Shown piece after piece: positions 34,014 through 42,023 of a stretch of DNA of 42,704 nt (its first letter is position 1; the number at the start of each line of letters is the position of its first letter). The stretch is from an uncultured Clostridia bacterium (GTDB taxonomy: Bacteria > Bacillota > Clostridia > TANB77 > CAG-508). The DNA lies in the NCBI GenBank assembly GCA_934148985.1, contig CAKPDO010000010.1:1-42704 (forward strand), written 5' to 3'. Under the pieces are notes generated by a model. It searched no databases and was not told the origin of the DNA. It worked only from the letters and a program-made list of their open reading frames with translations. A program made the translations under genes and the position numbers.

Positions 34014-35900
34014 CTAAAATTCCTCCATTTGTTTTTTTATAGATTTATACTCTTTTCCGCTTCCATCATAAAATCTACTAAATAATTCATAATATTCAAG
34101 CCTTAAGGTCTGAATACCGACGATTAATCCCTCTAAGACTAATACAACCACATTTCCTATAATAGCAATTAAAACATTTCCTGCACCAGTTGTCATATTC
34201 GCTAATAAATATACAGCCATACAAAGTCCAGCGTGGTTTATTGCAAAAGCCGCTAATCTTAAAAATGAAATTGTATTGCTTAAAAATGATAATAACATTT
34301 CTATTATCTCAAATATCTTTTCAACAATTGACGTGTTTGCCTCATCTTTTTTCTTTTCAATCCATCCCATAATTCTATCATTAAACATAATAATAATGAT
34401 TAATATAAGTGATATAGCAATTATGGCATTTATTGAAATCAACATTTTTCCTTTTAAGAAATAATATGAAACACATATTAGAACAAACATATACAATGTA
34501 ATTCCTGCTAGTCCATTTTTATCTAAAAATATCTTTTTAATATCTTTGTTTTTTATTCCATTTACTATATTTAACATCATAGCAATTATAATCAAAATTG
34601 TTCCTACAGCTATTCCATAAATGAGCATTGTATTTATATTGTTCATTGGACTAATTAAAATCGGTTTTATAATATCTTCTTTTCCAAACACGCTTCCATA
34701 CAAAAATCCAAAAATAATCGCCGAAAGGCCTCCTGCTGTTAAAATTGTTCCATATGTTTTTTTCTTTTTTATAAGTAAAATTATTCCTAAAATAAAAAAT
34801 ATTAAACCATGTCCAACATCTCCAAACATAAAACCAAACATTATAAAAACTGAAATTGTAACAAACCATGTAGGGTCAATCTCATCGACTTTAGGCATTC
34901 CATACATTTTTACTAATTCCTCAAAAGGCTTTATAAATTTATTATTTTTAAGTTTAGTTGGCGGATTTTCTCCACTTTTGACTACATAATCTATATCTGG
35001 CAACCTATCAAGCACTTTTTCCATAGCTTTTAATTTAGTTTCTGGAATCCATGCCACAACATAAAATCCGCCATTTTGGTCATGAACTATATATTTCTTT
35101 ATTGTATTTATTTTGTCATAAGTTTGAAGTTCCCTATACATTCTTAATCCTACAGTCATTGTTTCTTTTTTTAAGCTCTCTATTTTTAGTTTCATTTTTT
35201 GTATTAAAGCATTTTTTCGGCCAATTTGATTTTCTTTATCTTTTATATATTCTTTAGGCTTTTTTACCAAATCTTCTGGAAATAATTCTCTCTCAAATTT
35301 TTGAATATTGAATATTCCATCTACTTCACTTACAAACTCTGTTGTTGTAAAATATAAAATCCAACTATTTTCTCCATCATCTTTTATTTCATATAAGATA
35401 AGATTTAAACTATCTAATTCTTTCTTGATTTCCTCAAGATTTTTTTTAGGAATACTTCCATATCTAAATTTTATATATTTTAAATCATAAATTTTTTCCA
35501 TATCAATATCAATATCTAAAATTCTTGATACATTTTTTATTTTCTCTATATCTAATTCATTTTCATTTTCATTTTCTACAATTGTTTTTTTGCATTCTTC
35601 AAATTCAGAATTTATTTGATTTATTTTATCTGCAATTTCCGGAATTTTATTTTCTAGCAATACCAAATCAGTTTCTTTTGTGTATTGTATTTCAAGTTTA
35701 TTTAACAAATTTTCACAATTTTTTAATGTTTCCTTTATTCTGTAGTCATACTCAAAATACTCTAATTTCCAACTTTTATTATATATTTTCTTTGCATCTT
35801 CTATTTGAACATCACTACTAAACAAAACATTTGCTAAAAATCTATCTAAATCTTTGCTGTTTCCCTTAATTCCTAAAAGCTTTACTTTCTCTATTGACAT
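34014..35900 (-). CDS. ntpI: V-type ATPase membrane subunit I (a)
   Basis: A 628-residue subunit with an N-terminal cytoplasmic coiled-coil half (about 1-330) and a C-terminal membrane half with seven to eight helices. Signatures of the half-channel region are present: YGMPKVDEIDPTWFVTISVFIMFGFMFGDVGHGLIFF, NTISFLRLAAFAINHAGLCMAVYLLANM, and GLIVGIQTLRLEYYELFSRFYDGSGKEYKSI. The conserved arginine in FLRLAAFA is the likely ion-path residue. The start is the ATG at 35900 (AAGGGGG upstream); the longer frame overlaps the end of subunit C. Confidence 0.95.
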   Translation of the reverse strand: MSIEKVKLLGIKGNSKDLDRFLANVLFSSDVQIEDAKKIYNKSWKLEYFEYDYRIKETLKNCENLLNKLEIQYTKETDLVLLENKIPEIADKINQINSEFEECKKTIVENENENELDIEKIKNVSRILDIDIDMEKIYDLKYIKFRYGSIPKKNLEEIKKELDSLNLILYEIKDDGENSWILYFTTTEFVSEVDGIFNIQKFERELFPEDLVKKPKEYIKDKENQIGRKNALIQKMKLKIESLKKETMTVGLRMYRELQTYDKINTIKKYIVHDQNGGFYVVAWIPETKLKAMEKVLDRLPDIDYVVKSGENPPTKLKNNKFIKPFEELVKMYGMPKVDEIDPTWFVTISVFIMFGFMFGDVGHGLIFFILGIILLIKKKKTYGTILTAGGLSAIIFGFLYGSVFGKEDIIKPILISPMNNINTMLIYGIAVGTILIIIAMMLNIVNGIKNKDIKKIFLDKNGLAGITLYMFVLICVSYYFLKGKMLISINAIIAISLILIIIIMFNDRIMGWIEKKKDEANTSIVEKIFEIIEMLLSFLSNTISFLRLAAFAINHAGLCMAVYLLANMTTGAGNVLIAIIGNVVVLVLEGLIVGIQTLRLEYYELFSRFYDGSGKEYKSIKKQMEEF

Positions 35901-35916
35901 TTTTCTTGTAACCCCC

Positions 35917-36921
35917 TTATCGTACAAGTCTATTTAGGATTTCACTTTTATCCATATTGTACCTTATTCCCTCTATCGTATTAATTATGTCATTATTTTC
36001 ATATTCTAACATATTTATATATGCTAAAATATAGGCAATTGACCAAATATCATTTTGAAAAATTTTTTTACTTATATTGTATAAATATCGATCCATATTT
36101 TCCTCAATACTATTTTCATCTAAAAATATTGATTTATATACAGTCTTTTCCATAATTTTCAATAAATCTTCGTATGTTTTTGAATTTATAAGCTCCTCTA
36201 TTAAATCAGGTTTTATTTTGTAATATCTTTTTATGAGTATTTTTTTTAAATCTTCTATTTTGAAATCATAATATTTTTTTATTCTAAAAATCCATAAGAT
36301 ATTTAATAAATCTATTTCTGAACCAACTATTTTTCTTAAATTCTTATGTTCACTTACTAAATCATACAAATTTTCAAAATAAATCTTATCAATTTCGTTT
36401 TCAACATTAAAAACATTTATTTTTTCTTCATTTTGATATTTTTTGAAAATTTTATTATATTTCATTCTTTTTATAGCCTCAAAAAATTCATCAAAATTTT
36501 GAACCGTTTCTATTCCTTTTATTTCATTAAATATTTTTACTGTCCACGTTTTTACATTTTGAATGATTATATCATCTGTTTTGTCATCTGAAAATAATTT
36601 TCTAAACATACTCTTTATACATTTTATCTCATATCTTTTTATAAATGCTTCAAATATTTTCAGATCACTTTTATTTAATAATTTTTTTATTTTTAATATA
36701 TCGTTAATTTCGTCTTCTTCTAATAGTGCTTCTATTTCTAATCTATCTATGTTTTCATCAGCATTTTTAAATATATCACATTTATTTTTTAGCAATAAAA
36801 CAGCATTTTTCATATTATTCTGTTTTATTAAATCCTCTAAATCATTTTTCGTAATTCTCTTTGAATACATTCCTTTAAGCTTAGAGTTAATATTTGGATA
36901 TTTAATAGTTAAATTTTCCAT
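35917..36921 (-). CDS. atpC: V-type ATPase subunit C (d)
   Basis: A 334-residue all-helical protein of the V/A-type C (d) family, the adaptor between rotor ring and central stalk. It contains repeats of the expected helical pattern (KGMYSKRITKNDLEDLIKQNNMKNAVLLLK, then SEIDLLNILWIFRIKKYYDFKIEDLKKILI and LINSKTYEDLLKIM), close to the YxRxLxxxxxxLL type of this family. The gene here precedes subunit I, which differs from the enterococcal order (C between E and G). The start at 36921 is supported by AAAAGGAAA upstream; the alternative TTG at 36939 overlaps the preceding gene. Confidence 0.85.
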   Translation of the reverse strand: MENLTIKYPNINSKLKGMYSKRITKNDLEDLIKQNNMKNAVLLLKNKCDIFKNADENIDRLEIEALLEEDEINDILKIKKLLNKSDLKIFEAFIKRYEIKCIKSMFRKLFSDDKTDDIIIQNVKTWTVKIFNEIKGIETVQNFDEFFEAIKRMKYNKIFKKYQNEEKINVFNVENEIDKIYFENLYDLVSEHKNLRKIVGSEIDLLNILWIFRIKKYYDFKIEDLKKILIKRYYKIKPDLIEELINSKTYEDLLKIMEKTVYKSIFLDENSIEENMDRYLYNISKKIFQNDIWSIAYILAYINMLEYENNDIINTIEGIRYNMDKSEILNRLVR

Positions 36922-36935
36922 TTCTTTTTTCCTTT

Positions 36936-37241
36936 TCAAATAATTTCATTCAATAATTCTCCAAGAATTTGTTGTTTACTATTTTCATACATTTGATGTA
37001 ATTTGTCAATTGTTTTTTTATTTTCTTCATCAATTTCTTTTTTTCTTTTTTCTAATTTTTCATCATATTTTTCTTGAATTATTTTCTTTTTATTTAAATA
37101 TTTACTATCAATTGTCTGTTTTTCCTCTTCAATTTTTTTACTTATATAGCTTTCAATATTTTCCTCTTTTTCCTTTGCCTGAAACACTTTTTGCTTTGCT
37201 TGTCTATCTAATTCTATTATTTTATTTAATATATTTTCCAT
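36936..37241 (-). CDS. V-type ATPase peripheral-stalk G/H-type coiled-coil subunit
   Basis: A 101-residue, highly charged coiled coil (ILNKIIELDRQAKQKVFQAKEKEENIESYISKKIEEEKQTI, then KKTIDKLHQMYENSKQQILGELLNEI). This fits the G/H stalk subunit (NtpF/AhaH) that dimerises with subunit E. It is the first gene of the operon, as in enterococci. The ATG at 37241 has GTGAGGAA seven bases upstream. Family identity rests on length, coiled coil and operon position rather than strong motifs. Confidence 0.8.
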   Translation of the reverse strand: MENILNKIIELDRQAKQKVFQAKEKEENIESYISKKIEEEKQTIDSKYLNKKKIIQEKYDEKLEKRKKEIDEENKKTIDKLHQMYENSKQQILGELLNEII

Positions 37242-37266
37242 AAAATTCCTCACTTTATATTTATAT

Positions 37267-37294
37267 ATTATACGTTTTTTTCAAAAAAATACAA
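37267..37294 (-). promoter_or_regulatory. Probable promoter of the V-type ATPase operon
   Basis: TATAAT (37272-37267) with TTGTAT (37294-37289) 16 bases upstream, about 25 bases before the ATG. Confidence 0.5.
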
Positions 37295-37303
37295 TAGTTT
37301 TTG

Positions 37304-37341
37304 AAAAAATAAAAGAGACAAATTTTTAAAATGTCTCTTTT
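37304..37341 (-). terminator. Terminator of the transglutaminase-like gene
   Basis: Stem AAAAGAGACA/TGTCTCTTTT (37332-37341 and 37311-37320), then UUUUAUUUUUU-like sequence on the minus strand. Its upstream arm covers the end of the gene. Confidence 0.75.
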
Positions 37342-38476
37342 AATAATCTCTTTTACTTATTATTGGATATTCGAATTCTTTTCCATTTTGTGAAAATTGA
37401 TTTGATAATATATGGTCTTTTTCGAATGTGTTTGACCCCTTTAAAAAGTATTTATACTTAAACACATTTGTTTTATATCCACTCCCGACTATAATAGGGT
37501 CATCCCATGTTGGGTCTATTTCGTACCATATCCCATTTATTTTCACACAGTTCCAAGCATGGCTTTCTGTTTTTCCAGAACTATTTGTTGCCGTTCCTTG
37601 CATTATTTCGCATTTTATGCCTGCTGCATTTGCTAAATATTTTAAAGATTTAGCATATCCCTCACATACACATGTTTTACCTATTAATGCTCCATAAATA
37701 CCATAACTTCCTATTGCTTGATAAGTAGAATCATACTCTATTGTGTCAACCAAGTAATCATGTATTTTCATTATTTTGTCATAATCTGATTCTGGTAAAT
37801 CATTTATTATTTTGTTTTTTACCTTTTCAATTTCATTAATTGCCGCATTTATTTGTTCTAAATCTTGAAATTCATCTGATAGATATGTTTCACCATCTTT
37901 AGCTGATATAAATACCTCATTTTTGGTTGTAAGAAACTTGGTCGTAGTTTTTATATTTAAATACATTTTATTTACATCTATATAAAATAAATCCGGATTA
38001 TCATGCATAAAAGCCTCTATTGCTGTTTGATAGTCTTGTCCAAGCCTTTTTGAACCGTCTTCATCTGATAGCATCTTACTAAATGTTTCCTTGAAATCTA
38101 TTTTGTAAGTTCCTTGTTTTAATTTATCTTTGTTTTCAAATAGCTTATCATATATTATTTTTTGATTTTCTACTAACTGATTGTAAAAAAATCTATTTAT
38201 TGTTATATCTGTATTACTTTTGTCTCCTTGTACAGTATTTGCATTGTTTGCTATATTTGCCTGTGCCGTTCCACTTATTCCTTGATTTACAATATTCAAA
38301 TTTTTATCTTCTTTTTCTTTTGGTTCTTCAGTAATAATGTTTCCTATTTGATATATTATATCTTCAGAATTCGTTCCTACAATATCTCTATATATTGCCA
38401 TTCCTAATGCTACGCTTCCTATCACTAATACTATCAAAACTATTGTCAATATAATGGTTGTTATCTTGTTTCTCAT
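37340..38476 (-). CDS. Membrane-anchored transglutaminase-like cysteine protease-fold protein
   Basis: A 378-residue protein with an N-terminal anchor (TTIILTIVLIVLVIGSVALGMAIY) and a C-terminal transglutaminase-like domain. The catalytic triad is visible: Cys in GKTCVCEGYAKSLKYLANAAGI, His in SHAWNCVKINGIWYEI, Asp in DPTWDDP. The central segment resembles the extracellular helical domain common to these proteins. It may cleave or crosslink envelope peptides; the substrate is unknown. It has a strong GGAGGGGG site. It is just downstream of an LPxTG surface protein, which could be a substrate, but each has its own terminator. Confidence 0.85.
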   Translation of the reverse strand: MRNKITTIILTIVLIVLVIGSVALGMAIYRDIVGTNSEDIIYQIGNIITEEPKEKEDKNLNIVNQGISGTAQANIANNANTVQGDKSNTDITINRFFYNQLVENQKIIYDKLFENKDKLKQGTYKIDFKETFSKMLSDEDGSKRLGQDYQTAIEAFMHDNPDLFYIDVNKMYLNIKTTTKFLTTKNEVFISAKDGETYLSDEFQDLEQINAAINEIEKVKNKIINDLPESDYDKIMKIHDYLVDTIEYDSTYQAIGSYGIYGALIGKTCVCEGYAKSLKYLANAAGIKCEIMQGTATNSSGKTESHAWNCVKINGIWYEIDPTWDDPIIVGSGYKTNVFKYKYFLKGSNTFEKDHILSNQFSQNGKEFEYPIISKRDY

Positions 38477-38506
38477 TCGTTTTCCCCCTCCTTTTTTATG
38501 ATATCA

Positions 38507-38545
38507 AAAAAAAATAAAAATAGCAATATTTTTATTGCTATTTTT
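38507..38545 (-). terminator. Terminator of the LPxTG protein gene
   Basis: A 13-bp perfect stem (38533-38545 and 38516-38528) followed on the minus strand by AUUUUUUUUU. It shares the AAAATAGCAAT arm sequence with the V-ATPase terminator. Confidence 0.85.
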
Positions 38546-38562
38546 ACTTTTATTTTTATGTA

Positions 38563-38991
38563 TTATAATTTTTTATAATCATTTACTTTTTTATATGAAT
38601 ATATTGCTGAGATTCCACATACAACCAATACTACAGCAATTATTGCACCAGTATTTGGCAAACCTGTTTTTGCAAGTGTAGCTGTATTTGATACATTTCT
38701 ATTTGTATTTGCTGTGTTATTTGTAGATGTATTTCTTATTGAATTATTTGTATTGTTTGCACTGTTTGTTGTTAGTGAACCATTTGCAGTGTTATTTGCA
38801 TCAGTATTTGTGTCATTGTTTGTATTTGCTGTATTGTTTCCATCTGTTGCACTATTTGATGTATTGTTTGTTGAATCTATTGTTGTAAATAATCCTTCAT
38901 CAGCAGCAAAGACCTTTCCTGAACATACTATAGCAAAAACTAATCCTAAAAATATAATTGATACCTTTTTAAACATTTTTAAATTTTTCAT
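38563..38991 (-). CDS. LPxTG-type surface protein, Asn/Thr-rich
   Basis: A 142-residue exported protein. It has a signal peptide (KKVSIIFLGLVFAIVCSGKVFA), a low-complexity stalk built of NNTAN/TNNT repeats, and a C-terminal sortase signal LPNTG followed by a hydrophobic helix (AIIAVVLVVCGISAIYSY) and a positive tail (KKVNDYKKL). It should be covalently attached to peptidoglycan by a sortase. The stalk has no recognisable domain, so it may act as a spacer or simple coat protein. It has its own consensus promoter. Confidence 0.85.
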   Translation of the reverse strand: MKNLKMFKKVSIIFLGLVFAIVCSGKVFAADEGLFTTIDSTNNTSNSATDGNNTANTNNDTNTDANNTANGSLTTNSANNTNNSIRNTSTNNTANTNRNVSNTATLAKTGLPNTGAIIAVVLVVCGISAIYSYKKVNDYKKL

Positions 38992-39048
38992 CCTTCATTC
39001 TCTCCTTACTAATTTATATTTAACTTCTTCTTTTTAAACTCTTTTTAT

Positions 39049-39077
39049 ATTTTACAACATTTTTTTATTCATGTCAA
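39049..39077 (-). promoter_or_regulatory. Promoter of the LPxTG protein gene
   Basis: TTGACA (39077-39072), 17 bases, TAAAAT (39054-39049), giving a leader of about 50 bases. Confidence 0.8.
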
Positions 39078-39128
39078 TACAATTTTTTGTATATTTTCCA
39101 CTTTTTTTGTTCCATTTTTTTCCAGTGG

Positions 39129-40220
39129 CTATACATTAAATTTAAATAAAACTATATCTCCTTCTTGCATTATATAGTCTTTTCCTTCTTGTCTTACAAG
39201 TCCCTTTTCTCTTGCCTGTACCATAGAACCTTCTTTAATAAGATCATCATATGATATTACTTCTGCTTTTATGAATCCTCTTTCTATATCTGAGTGAATT
39301 TTTCCAGCTGCTTTTGGTGCTTTTGTACCTTTTTTTATTGTCCAAGCTCTTACTTCTGGCTCACCTGCTGTTAAAAATGACATAAGTCCTAGTAGGTTAT
39401 AACTTTTCTTTATTAATATGTCTAGTCCTGATTCTTTAAGACCAAGTGCATCAAGCATTTCTTTTTTATCTTCATCATCTAATGTAGATAATTCTTCTTC
39501 TACTTTTACACATAATGGAATAACTTCGGCCTTTTCTTTTTTAGCATATTCTTTTACTTTTTTTACATTTTCGTCATTTTCACTATCAGCTAACTGTTCT
39601 TCCGAAATATTTGCTATATATATTATTGGTTTTGTTGTTAATAAAAACATTTCTTTTACAAGATTTTGCTCATCTTCATTATATTCAAGTTGTCTAGCTG
39701 GTATTCCATTTTCCAAATTTTGCTTTATTCTTTCTAATAAATCAATTTCTAATTGGTATTTTTTATCAGCTTTTAACATTTTTCTTGCCTTATCTAATCT
39801 TTTATCTACAGTTTCTATATCGGCAAAAATAAGTTCTAAATTTATTGTTTCTATATCTCTTATTGGACCTATACTTCCATCCACATGAACTATGTTTGAA
39901 TCTTCAAAACACCTTACAACTTCACATATTGCATCTGTTTCTCTTATATGTGATAAAAATTTATTTCCTAGCCCCTCTCCTTTGCTTGCTCCTTTTACAA
40001 GTCCTGCTATGTCTACAAATTCCACAACCGCTGGTGTTATTTTTTTTGTTTCATACATTTTTCCTAATTTTTGTAATCTTTCATCTGGAACAGCTACTAT
40101 TCCAACATTTGGTTCTATTGTACAAAATGGATAATTTGCTGATTCTGCTCCTGCTTTTGTTATACTATTAAATAATGTGCTTTTTCCAACATTTGGAAGT
40201 CCTACGATTCCTATTTTCAT
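39129..40220 (-). CDS. ychF: Redox-regulated ATPase/GTPase YchF
   Basis: A 363-residue OBG-family NTPase. G1 is GLPNVGKSTLFN, then YPFCTIEPNVGIV, DIAGLVKGASKGEGLGNKFLSHIRE, IANISEE and the C-terminal TGS domain (TAGEPEVRAWTIKKGTKAPKAAGKIHSDIERGFIKAEV). YchF binds the ribosome and is ATP-preferring. The start is taken as the ATG at 40220 giving the family length; an ATG 12 bases upstream lies immediately next to the ribosome binding site. Confidence 0.98.
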   Translation of the reverse strand: MKIGIVGLPNVGKSTLFNSITKAGAESANYPFCTIEPNVGIVAVPDERLQKLGKMYETKKITPAVVEFVDIAGLVKGASKGEGLGNKFLSHIRETDAICEVVRCFEDSNIVHVDGSIGPIRDIETINLELIFADIETVDKRLDKARKMLKADKKYQLEIDLLERIKQNLENGIPARQLEYNEDEQNLVKEMFLLTTKPIIYIANISEEQLADSENDENVKKVKEYAKKEKAEVIPLCVKVEEELSTLDDEDKKEMLDALGLKESGLDILIKKSYNLLGLMSFLTAGEPEVRAWTIKKGTKAPKAAGKIHSDIERGFIKAEVISYDDLIKEGSMVQAREKGLVRQEGKDYIMQEGDIVLFKFNV

Positions 40221-40272
40221 TTTTGACTTCATTCCTTCCTAGACCATAATTGCTCATATTTTTTACTTTGTT

Positions 40273-40348
40273 TGGAGCTTTCAACGGGAATCGAACCCGT
40301 GACCTCAGCCTTACCAAGGCTGCACTCTACCTACTGAGCTATGAAAGC
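40273..40348 (-). tRNA. tRNA-Thr (anticodon GGU), CCA encoded
   Basis: The minus strand gives a complete cloverleaf: acceptor GCTTTCA/TGAAAGC with T discriminator and encoded CCA, D loop AGCTCAGTAGGTAGAGT, anticodon stem CAGCC/GGCTG around TTGGTAA (anticodon GGT) and T arm CGGGTTCGATTCCCG. This reads ACC and ACU threonine codons. It lies directly upstream of ychF. Confidence 0.97.
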
Positions 40349-40422
40349 AAGTATGCCCACTATTATATAGCACATACTTCAAAAAAGCAATAGTTTTATT
40401 TGTTTTTTACATAAAATCTAGA

Positions 40423-40445
40423 GAAGATATATAAACTATATCTTC
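40423..40445. terminator. Hairpin after the small membrane protein gene
   Basis: Nine-bp perfect stem GAAGATATA/TATATCTTC (40423-40431, 40437-40445). It lies about 10 bases after the stop codon at 40457. The minus-strand sequence after it (UCUAGAUUUU) is only weakly U-rich, so termination is uncertain. Confidence 0.45.
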
Positions 40446-40456
40446 CCTTTTTCTTT

Positions 40457-40795
40457 TTATATTTCTTTCCAAAACCAGTCTAAACTGTTGTCTATACTTC
40501 TTATATTGTTCTTTTTTGCCTCTAAGTCGTCAACCCATAAATAAGAGAAGAATGTAACTAATATAAACAAGAAATCTATAGCAAGACATTTATATAATGT
40601 GCTTGCTAAATAAGCATACTCTGTTGATAAAGTTGAGACTTGAACAACATGAACTATTAGTAATGCCAAGAAAGAAATTAGTGGTACGACTGCTACTGAA
40701 CTTCTTTTAATTTCTTGTCCTAGAAATATTAGTAGAGCTGTTGCTAAAACAACTAACAACAATGTCAATGGATTAGTTAAATCAAATATAAACAT
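40457..40795 (-). CDS. Small integral membrane protein
   Basis: A 112-residue protein that I do not recognise. It has about three membrane segments: NPLTLLLVVLATALLIFLG, SVAVVPLISFLALLIVHVVQV, and LAIDFLFILVTFFSYLWV, and a charged C-terminal tail (DDLEAKKNNIRSIDNSLDWFWKEI). The start is at 40795, where AGGGGGA lies upstream; the longer frame from 40876 would begin in the promoter. It has its own promoter. Nothing in the neighbourhood (ldh, tRNA-Thr) suggests a function. Confidence 0.7.
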   Translation of the reverse strand: MFIFDLTNPLTLLLVVLATALLIFLGQEIKRSSVAVVPLISFLALLIVHVVQVSTLSTEYAYLASTLYKCLAIDFLFILVTFFSYLWVDDLEAKKNNIRSIDNSLDWFWKEI

Positions 40796-40847
40796 GTATT
40801 TTCCCCCTATCTTTTGTTTATTAAATACTAAAAAACTAGTTAAATTT

Positions 40848-40876
40848 ATAATATCATTTTTGCATATTTTTTTCAA
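40848..40876 (-). promoter_or_regulatory. Promoter of the small membrane protein gene
   Basis: TTGAAA (40876-40871), 17 bases, TATTAT (40853-40848). Confidence 0.65.
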
Positions 40877-40918
40877 GCTTTTTAATATGTCTTTTATATT
40901 ACAATTATATTACAAAAA

Positions 40919-41860
40919 TTATAAATCCAATCCAGCTATTGTTTCTCTTAAGATTTTGCAACTATTAGACAATTTTTCTTGATCTTTTTCGCTTAATGGT
41001 AATTCAAGAAGTTCTCTTACACCCTTTGATGTTATTATTGCTGGGACTCCAACATATATGTCTTTTTCGTTATATTCACCATTTAAATATGCTGAAACAG
41101 TAAGTATTGATTGTTCATCATTTAATATTGCTGTAACTAATCTTGTTAAAGCCATTCCTATTCCATAATATGTTGCTTTTTTCTTTTCAATTATTTCATA
41201 AGCTGCATTTTTTACATCATCTCTTATTTGTTCAAGGTCTTCTAATGTTTGATTTCTATCTTTTGCTATATCTGTCAATTTTTTACAACCTACATAGCAA
41301 TGTTCCCATGGTACAAATGAAGAATCTCCATGTTCTCCCATTACATATGCATGAGTATTTTTAGGGCTTACCTTCAATCTTTCTCCTAATAAATATCTTA
41401 ATCTTGCCGTATCAAGCATAGTTCCTGAGCCAATTACTCTTCCTGTTGGAAGTCCAGATACCTTTTGAACTACATATGTCATTATATCAACAGGGTTACT
41501 TGCAACAACAAAAACTCCTTTAAATCCTGATGCCATAACATTTTCTACAACTGATTTCATTATTTTTGTATTTGTATCAACTAGCTCTAGCCTTGTTTGT
41601 CCCCCTTGTTTTTGAGCTATACCTGCTGTTATTACTACTATGTTTGCATCTTTACATTCATCATATTCTCCATATCTTATATCCATTCTTGCTGGTGCAT
41701 ATGCAATTCCATGAGCTAAGTCTAATGCTTCACCTTGTGCTTTTTCTTTTAACACGTCTATCAATACTAATTCATTTACTCCTCCTTGGTTAAATAATGA
41801 GTATGCAAAACTCATTCCTACAAATCCTGTTCCTACTAGAACTACTTTTCTTTTTTCCAT
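40919..41860 (-). CDS. ldh: L-lactate dehydrogenase
   Basis: A 313-residue NAD-dependent lactate dehydrogenase. The Rossmann motif is VLVGTGFVGMSFAYSL, GGQTRLELVDTN holds the substrate-loop arginine, VASNPVDIMTY and GSGTMLDTARLRYLLGE are family motifs, and the catalytic histidine lies in GEHGDSSFVPWEH. The substrate loop favours lactate over malate dehydrogenase. It converts pyruvate to lactate in fermentation. The ATG at 41860 has GAAAGGAAG upstream. An in-frame extension to 41938 is encoded by the repeat element (KEPVP) and is not part of the protein. Confidence 0.97.
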   Translation of the reverse strand: MEKRKVVLVGTGFVGMSFAYSLFNQGGVNELVLIDVLKEKAQGEALDLAHGIAYAPARMDIRYGEYDECKDANIVVITAGIAQKQGGQTRLELVDTNTKIMKSVVENVMASGFKGVFVVASNPVDIMTYVVQKVSGLPTGRVIGSGTMLDTARLRYLLGERLKVSPKNTHAYVMGEHGDSSFVPWEHCYVGCKKLTDIAKDRNQTLEDLEQIRDDVKNAAYEIIEKKKATYYGIGMALTRLVTAILNDEQSILTVSAYLNGEYNEKDIYVGVPAIITSKGVRELLELPLSEKDQEKLSNSCKILRETIAGLDL

Positions 41861-41900
41861 AATAAAACTTCCTTTCTTTTGCTGGCACGTTTGCACGTTG

Positions 41901-42006
41901 GCGCCTTGGCACATTGGGACCGGTTCTTTTTGTGCCAATTTTTAATTATTCAAATAATTTTAATCAAATTGGCACAAAAAGAACCGGTCCAAATGTGCCA
42001 AGGTGC
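41901..42006. repeat. Long inverted-repeat element (MITE-like), 41-bp arms
   Basis: Arms 41901-41941 and 41966-42006 are complementary with two mismatches. The inner part is nearly identical to the element at 30792-30885, including GGGACCGGTTCTTTTTGTGCCAATTT and the palindromic AT loop. It fills the gap between argS and ldh. Confidence 0.95.
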
Positions 42007-42023
42007 TAATGTGCTAATTTTTC

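Noticed and set aside
34651..34869. Minus-strand frame overlapping ntpI in another phase
   Set aside because: Low-complexity aromatic shadow of the conserved subunit I gene.
38563..38991. Possible CRISPR-like repeats in the Asn/Thr-rich surface gene
   Set aside because: The short repeats are coding NNTAN units of irregular spacing, not direct repeats with unique spacers; no cas genes are present.
41861..41938. Similar AQKEPVP extension of ldh
   Set aside because: Also repeat-derived; the ATG at 41860 has a proper ribosome binding site and matches the LDH N-terminus.
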